In this document: one piece after another, positions 59,101 to 64,000 of the stretch | Layout of the letters: every line of letters starts with the position of its first letter | How positions within the stretch are numbered: the first letter of the stretch is position 1 | Assembly: GCF_032362555.1 (NCBI RefSeq) | Contig: NC_083506.1 | Coordinates: forward strand, 3,705,501-3,769,500 | Length of the DNA stretch: 64,000 bases | Origin: Amyelois transitella | Lineage: Eukaryota > Arthropoda > Insecta > Lepidoptera > Pyralidae | Direction of reading: 5' to 3' | Position numbers and translations under genes: made by a program | The notes under the pieces: generated by a model | What the model was told of the DNA's origin: nothing | Database searches by the model: none | Seen by the model: only the letters and a program-made list of their open reading frames with translations

Positions 59101-61233
59101 TACATACATATCATCACGTCTATATTCCTTGCGGGGTAGACAGAACCAACAGTCTTGAAAGGACTGAAAGGCCACGTTCAGCTGTTTGGCTTAATGATCT
59201 AATTGAGATTCAAATAGTAACAGATTGCTAGCCGATCGCCTAAAAGAAGAATCCCAAGTTTATAAGCCTATATCTTAGTCAACTTTTACGATATCCATGG
59301 GAAAGAGATGGAGTGGTCCTATTCTTTTTTTTATTGGTGCCGAGAACCACACACGTAGTGTATTGTTGGCATGTAAATATAACTGATGGAATATTCAATT
59401 CGTACTTCATAAACAAAAACTGTCTAATGAAGTCTGTGTCATATAGTTATTTTATTACCTACTTAAACATTACGATAGCAAAAACTATTCTGAGAATACA
59501 GCTTGATTGACGGGGAAAACCTAATCATGTGCAATTAGGCAGATCGTAATAATTTAGCTCCCATAGATTTTATAATTATGTTTAAAGGCAATTAATAACT
59601 GTATAGTAACATCCTAGAGCTTTTGTTAATTTATTTTTTACCATAAAGTTTTCCCTAACCATGAACGATGTTTTATCACCATAAAAGCATCGGTAAGCAC
59701 TCAAACTAATGTATTCTTTTTCTTCGCATTACTAAAGAGTAATGCGAAGTTAGTGATTTACAACTAACAGCTGATTATAACGCCTCTTTAAGGACTTAAT
59801 GGTCCGAATTACTTTTATGAAAATTAAGAATAAAAGAATGAGCCCGCATAAACAGCATTAAACGAAAAATATCCCTCATTTCTCGTTCCCTTATGAATTT
59901 CTTCATATCTCCTCTTAGTGCTTCACTACACTTTACAAAAAATAAACACTCTTGTTCCAGCTTCCTATTTACGTCTAGGAGTTCTATTCACGAAGATTGA
60001 TAAGGCATATATCTATTCTTTTTGGTTACCCGAAATGATAGAAAAAGAGATATATGATAAAATAAGCCGTGTCAATGTTCATGATAAATAGGGGCTGTAG
60101 TTTCGTCTAGTTTGTCTGTCAGTCAGTCACTCATTAAGCCATTTAGTAATGCAAGAGTTTTTTTTATAAGTATTGACCATAGCCTACCTTTTCAAGTAGT
60201 ATGGGTTAGAACAAATTAGGCTATAAAAACGAATAACAGTAACGTATACAATAAAAAAACAATAACTTGATTGATATAACATCACAAAAAACAGACGTTA
60301 GATGTTCACGATTGTTTGTTTGCTAGATTGAGTGTGATTCGACTGATTCGTCAGGTGCACGGATGTGTGAGTCATTCTGATTGGTTAAGCATAAATTATA
60401 TGTGGATATATTGCAATGGTTCGGTATTATGAATAAAAGTTAGCCTGTAAATTTTGTACGACATTTTTAACGTAAAATAAAGAAGAAGAAAAGAAAGTAT
60501 GATAAATGATAGCATTACAATCTCTTCCAATTTGTAAATTGTGCGAAATTGTGAGAAATTAAAGAAATATTTACAAGAAAGGTATTTATTTCACCACGAT
60601 ATCATAATAAACTGCTTTGGTAAACAAAGGCAAAATACACGGCATTCTTTTGGTTTATGGGTTAACAACTTATCAATAAAAATATATGTTTAAAACTGTA
60701 AAAAGTGTATAAAAAAATAAAAAAAACACTTGATTCACTGTGTGACTGACTGATAGACAATTTACAGCCTTATCCGTATTTAGAATGATGGTAAAATTTG
60801 GCAAAAGAACGAGATTTTTAAAAATCAATTGAATTGAAGTGGCCAATTATTTAATTGTTGGTTTTTTATAAAGTAAACATCGGGACGTATAAAATTAAAT
60901 ATATTTATGGGCCCAACACCGACTAAAACATAATCATAGAACGAATTTTGAAATTAATTTATTATGTGTGAAAAATATAATTTTTAATTACTTTTGCATT
61001 TGTTTAAAGAGACAAAAGCTTTTAATAAACTCAATAACTAGCAAACTTATTTCGATAAAATTTTGCAACAGACCTTCTTGAGCTTCTTTTGTTTCCAAAA
61101 GTTCCCAATTTGTAGATATCCCATATTCTAAGGAGTCTAGAAATAAATTTATAAACTCACCGATGCGTCGCGCGGCGGTGTGTCCTCTAAAGCCTTGAAT
61201 AATGTACTGAAATAATTCGTACTGAAGTGAGTT
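55973..61233 (-). CDS. Gene B: proline-rich protein with seroin-like C-terminus (5' end incomplete)
   Basis: Minus-strand exons, 5' to 3': 61233-61161 (tentative), 58113-57906, 57502-57206, 56711-56489, 56164-55973. All junctions are GT-AG and phases match (1, 2, 2, 0), giving 330 codons without a start. Order of parts: a YELFQYIIQGFRGH segment; GVSSFSYQDSSGNRYGG; a PFQIPFEQNNYLPQGNFFP segment with FEYLIQ; a block of about 60 residues with a P-[LF]-x period of three (PLKPLSPFKPLPPLKP type); an Ala/Phe-rich segment; and a C-terminal domain with SNFVSMSSKSYAMSSNINGK and ETVVNNNGKITEY. A proline-rich part followed by an NGK...NNNGK tail is the plan of seroins, small lepidopteran silk proteins. 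It is longer than usual seroins, so it is best called seroin-like. The signal-peptide exon was not found and may lie upstream of 61233 or outside the window. Confidence 0.6.
56489..56711 (-). CDS. Gene B exon with Ala/Phe-rich segment
   Basis: Acceptor TTTTCACAG|GGCG, donor AATCCG|GTAAGA. Encodes AFRSNFANQNLALKAARKAF, GYIPYFPFRSGDFEDSQMF, AFAGAAAGPGY and INPGNP. The CGG arginine codon is split between this exon and the one before. Confidence 0.7.
57206..57502 (-). CDS. Gene B proline-rich repeat exon
   Basis: Acceptor ATTTTTAG|CGTG, donor GACCG|GTAGGT. After NEEANDSTKLSYRMGF come about 20 repeats of a P-[LF]-x unit (PPLKPLSPFKPLSPFKPL and on), ending in LQSLSLFPSNDR. Regular Pro-Leu/Phe repeats of this kind occur in seroins and other silk accessory proteins. 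Confidence 0.7.
57906..58113 (-). CDS. Gene B exon with GVSSFSYQDSSGNRYGG
   Basis: Acceptor TTGGTTGCAG|GTATACC, donor CAAGA|GTAAGA. Encodes IPVGVSSFSYQDSSGNRYGG to NFEYLIQ, 208 nt, phase 1 in and 2 out. Its GA joins C of the next exon to give Asp. The SSFSYQDSSGNRY part is loosely like the seroin tail motif and might be a duplicated half-domain. Confidence 0.65.
58351..58616 (-). repeat. SINE-like repeat family A, full-length copy
   Basis: The clearest copy. It runs from a run of TACATACATACATACATA, CACGTCTATATCCCTTGCGG, AACAGTCTTGAAAAGACTG, GTTGCTAGCCCATCGCC, CGCCTTTTACGACATCCATG and GATGGAGTGGTCCTATTC to GTGCCGGGAACCACACGGC. Read on the minus strand the CGTGTGGTTCCCGGCACC head comes first and the (ATGT)n end last, as in a SINE. 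Confidence 0.85.
58675..58820 (+). repeat. SINE-like repeat family A, diverged 3' part
   Basis: TTTATAAACTTAGAATACTC, GGCTCTGTGTACCCCGAAAG and a GTATGTATATGC end. Confidence 0.5.
59090..59355 (-). repeat. SINE-like repeat family A, full-length copy
   Basis: About as complete as the copy at 58.35 kb and in the same orientation: TACATACATATCATCACG, TATTCCTTGCGGGGTAGAC and CTAGCCGATCGCCTAAAAG, to GATGGAGTGGTCCTATTC and GTGCCGAGAACCACAC. Confidence 0.85.
59722..59749. repeat. Perfect 12-bp hairpin
   Basis: CTTCGCATTACT (59722-59733) pairs with AGTAATGCGAAG (59738-59749), loop AAAG, within the large intron of gene B. Confidence 0.7.
61161..61233 (-). CDS. Gene B tentative upstream exon
   Basis: Bounded by GTTCTAG|AACTC and the strong donor GCATCG|GTGAGT. 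Encodes NSLQYELFQYIIQGFRGHTA and a few more residues, ending in phase 1, exactly what the next exon needs. FQYIIQ here echoes FEYLIQ in the next exon, which supports one gene. Two other acceptors (after CTTCAG and TTTCAG, same phase) are possible. It lacks a start codon. Confidence 0.4.
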
Positions 61234-63212
61234 CTAGAACAGAGCCTGACTAATAGCCCCAACTAAATAATGCACAAGTGGTAACCAATGCAAACAGAAC
61301 TTATTACGCATTACAGCAATTGACACAGAGGAACTAATTTCATCATATTTACTTAAATAGTGAGGTTAGTTTGAATGATTTGAATTTATTGTTACAATCA
61401 CACTCCTGTATCAAGATTTTAGCGAGACCTCAAATACAAAAATGTATCTTTACATGCTGGTCTGATATTTGTTGGTAGTAGAAATCAATCAAAGAAGGCT
61501 TATAAACTTGGGATTCTAGCTAAAATATTTCTTTCCCTTTTCGAAGGTCACGCCATCAGCCGTGTGACTATTGGTTTTGTCTGGCTAGTAAGATTTTAGA
61601 TGTACGTAATGTTTCTGTAAAGTAACTTGTAAAAATGCAACACTAAAAAAAGACATGTCTTACTTTGGACAGTCAGGACAGTACAGTGGATAACAATTTT
61701 ATGAACCGATATTTCCATAACGGTACCTCAAAACTGACATTGCAATTATTTTACCAAGTTTATAAATGGGATTAAATTAAACAGCGGATGTGTCATGTCG
61801 ATTAGATAAAATCAGTGTAATGAACACAAAAACTAAGTTTGCAATCACAAGCTTGAGAACTTGAATTAATACGACCACAGGCAGTACAGTCAGTCTCACA
61901 ACAAGTTTCCCCCACACGGAACTCTATGACGTGGCTATAGAAGACAATTTGCAGTGAATTTGGGTTGCTTTATATGGTTGACTATACGAAAAATATTTTA
62001 TACTGTACTCGTAATAAGACCGAAAACTGGTATTTTTTTTTTAATATTTACCGTTTGAATCAGATCGTCGTCCACCTTATTATTAAACCGGGGATGGTAG
62101 GTCATGTTTTTCAAATCTATATTTATAGTCACTGTCTTGACTGTTTGCCTAAAATATCTGGAAAAACCCGTGGGTTATGGAAGACATACGACAGTTACTT
62201 AGTGCAAAAAACAACTGTGACTGCGTCTAACCTCATTCAGCCTTATGGGGTAAGCAAAATAAGGTCTAAGGTGGTGCACGCAATGTCTAATAATGCCTTT
62301 TCATTTTTGCCTTTAAAATCCCAGTTGTAGGTTTCGGGAAACAGAGAGATGGAAATGAATTCAAGTTTTTAGCAATTCGCATAAATATAAGAAATTAGTA
62401 TGTAATGAAATACTTTTATGTTTGCAAACACACGTGGCCATCAGAAGGATTAGTTGCCTAAAGTAATAATGATGTATAATTCTGTTAAAGTTATTTCACT
62501 TAATTTGGATTCAATATATTAGAAAATTATTTTCTCAACGCTTAAATTTATAACTTATGAATAAAATAATTATACATTTTATTGTTAAAAAGATTAGATA
62601 CGCCGCGTTCCGTTCAGCTAATCAAGAAAGGATAAATTACCTACCTATTGGTTAAAAAAACCCGTAGTTTGGCTAGAATTTTAATGACAATGGATTTTAT
62701 ATTTGATAACTGTAAAAGACCGCATAAATTGTCTCTTTTTTCTTTAAAGATTAAGATGATGGGTTCTCGAGATACGTTTCATTGAATTTACGCGTTGGTT
62801 CCTAAGTTAGACAATTTTTATTTGTTGGAACATTTTCAAGCCTGAATTACTTAACTGTTTCATTTATGAAAGACTAGCTAGCTAGCTAGTCTGACATTAA
62901 AAAAAGCTCTGATGATCGATGTAGACGAAGGCGTATTTACAAAATATATCGATACAAGCTCTCAACTTTTAAAAAAATATTGAATTTAATAAAATAAGAA
63001 ATTTTCAATAACTTTCTATTACGTACATAAATAAAAATGTGCATCGCAACATACATTATGTAAATAAATTAAATCAATCCGTGTCAGATTAATTCCTCCA
63101 TAGTTCATGCTTTTCAATCGTGTTCATGATCCATATTAAATATAACATGTACGACGTATATAGTCGAAGAACAAAATATTTGTGACATTACGCTGACTTC
63201 CGTGTGTCGTGT
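61234..63212. other. Region upstream of gene B, no exon confirmed
   Basis: Scanned on the minus strand for an ATG, a hydrophobic stretch and a phase-0 donor; none convinced. A CATATAAAGC TATA-like word lies near 61970. A 121-codon plus-strand frame (61965-62330) has no motif. A 22-bp perfect palindrome lies at 62871-62892. Confidence 0.35.
62871..62892. repeat. 22-bp perfect palindrome
   Basis: AGACTAGCTA and its complement meet around a central GC, built from four CTAG units. Confidence 0.7.
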
Positions 63213-63412
63213 GGTTCCCGGAACTTTAGGACACTCCATATGTTTCCCATGGATATGAGAGCGTTAAAGAATATGATCGGTGTAATATTACATATACACA
63301 AATGTATAGTCACGTCTATATCCCTTGCGGGGTAGACAGAGCCAACAGTCTTGAAAAAATTGTGAGGCCATGTTCAGCTATATAGCCTTATGATGGAATG
63401 ACATCGCCTATG
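63213..63412. repeat. Two facing family A fragments
   Basis: A plus-oriented head remnant, GTGGTTCCCGGAAC...TTCCCATGGATATG (63213-63258), is followed by a minus-oriented tail part, GTATAGTCACGTCTATATCC, TTGCGGGGTAGACAGAGCC and AACAGTCTTGAAAAAATTG (63290-63412). Confidence 0.6.
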
Positions 63413-64000
63413 TAATTTTAAATGACAGAATGAGGAACAGCGTGACAAGGGAATGTTGTGATGTGAAAGATATAATGACAGTAATAAAAAAGGAATACTT
63501 AGATGGTTTGGTCACGACGACAGGATGAATGAAAGCAGTTTCACTAAGTACATATACTTTTAGATGTCATACATATTAGAATCTTGACGAGAAATCAAAT
63601 GATCAACTGAAAAATATCTATTATATGTAGCATGTCTAGTATATTAATAAGGTATTTTATTAATTCACTAGTCAAATATAAGTGCTTGTGAACGATTGCT
63701 TTTGAAGGTGAAATTCATTCATGAAAACTCGAAGCGGGTACATACACAAGATATTGAATGTCTGATGAAATTATGGGCAATATAATTTCTTTAATTCCTT
63801 TGCCGAAAATACATATATAAAAAGCTTATAAATTATTGCGTTAGGATAAACATCGTGATGATTAATTTATACTTATATTATAAAAAGGTAGAGTTTGTAA
63901 CTTTGATTGTTTGTTTGTTTCTTTGTAAGGGCTAATCTTCAGAAAACCTGATGAAGATTATGAAAATTCTTTCACTGTTAAAAATCTGCCTATGTTATGT
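63413..64000. other. Intergenic, no gene seen
   Basis: No gene. The last 120 bases (AGGTAGAGTTTGTAAC, TTTGTTTGTTTCTTTG) read like the end of a degraded retroelement. Confidence 0.35.

Larger units (their letters stand above)
58114..61160 (-). other. Large intron of gene B
   Basis: About 3.05 kb between the tentative first exon and the next. It holds three family A repeat copies (58351-58616, 58675-58820, 59090-59355) and a perfect 12-bp hairpin at 59722-59749. No coding sequence was seen inside it. Confidence 0.4.

Noticed and set aside
61310..61346. Minus-strand MMKLVPLCQLL as a possible gene B signal peptide
   Set aside because: The best donor (GTAATG) gives phase 2, which does not fit the next exon. 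The hydrophobic stretch is weak.
61965..62330. 121-codon plus-strand frame
   Set aside because: Long for AT-rich DNA but without signal peptide, domain or clear promoter; more likely chance.
1..64000. CRISPR array, operon or bacterial features
   Set aside because: No regularly spaced direct repeats. The spliced genes, polymerase III tRNA and SINEs indicate an animal nuclear genome.

Overview
The window looks like nuclear DNA of a moth or butterfly (Lepidoptera). It is AT-rich and very gene-poor. It is littered with short interspersed repeats whose copies end in (ATGT)n or carry a tRNA-like head with A and B boxes. At its right end are two multi-exon genes with phase-matched GT-AG introns; one has a proline-rich block followed by a tail resembling seroin, a silk protein known only from Lepidoptera. 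The species cannot be named from sequence alone.

Layout. From 1 to about 32 kb I see no convincing protein-coding gene, only dispersed repeat copies, short perfect hairpins, and a few islands of GC-richer complex sequence that could be conserved regulatory DNA. From 32.36 to about 35.6 kb (minus strand) lies a non-LTR retrotransposon with one uninterrupted 970-codon endonuclease/reverse-transcriptase frame and a (TAAA)n tail. From 35.6 to 46.4 kb is more gene-free DNA with repeats and several near-perfect hairpins. From 46,436 to 49,170 is a dead DNA transposon with 12-bp terminal inverted repeats, an 8-bp target duplication and a broken hAT-like transposase. It sits in the microsatellite end of an older SINE-like repeat. 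A tRNA-Lys(CTT) gene lies at 52,798-52,870. Some 275 bp beyond it are six AGATGGC-type motifs in 230 bp, a possible CTCF-type insulator cluster.

The right end (54.1-61.2 kb) holds two convergent genes. The plus-strand gene A (coding 54,175-55,606, three exons, 237 residues) encodes a secreted protein behind a TATA box. The minus-strand gene B (coding 55,973 to at least 58,113, probably to 61,233) encodes a protein with a 3-residue-period proline-rich block and a C-terminal seroin-like domain. Their stop codons are 366 bp apart and their probable polyadenylation signals about 100 bp apart. My reading is a compact silk- or secretion-related pair next to a possible tRNA/CTCF-like boundary. The coding structures are read directly from the sequence; the silk assignment is inference. 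The first (signal-peptide) exon of gene B was not found.

Repeat families are lettered A to D for reference. A has the (ATGT)n end and a head module containing CCATGGATGTCGTAAAAG. B carries a GCTTC(C/T)AAAGCGCATGTG-like core. C is the tRNA-derived SINE. D is the CATGATCCTGGAT family. For family A, the strand given is the one on which the (ATGT)n end is 3'.
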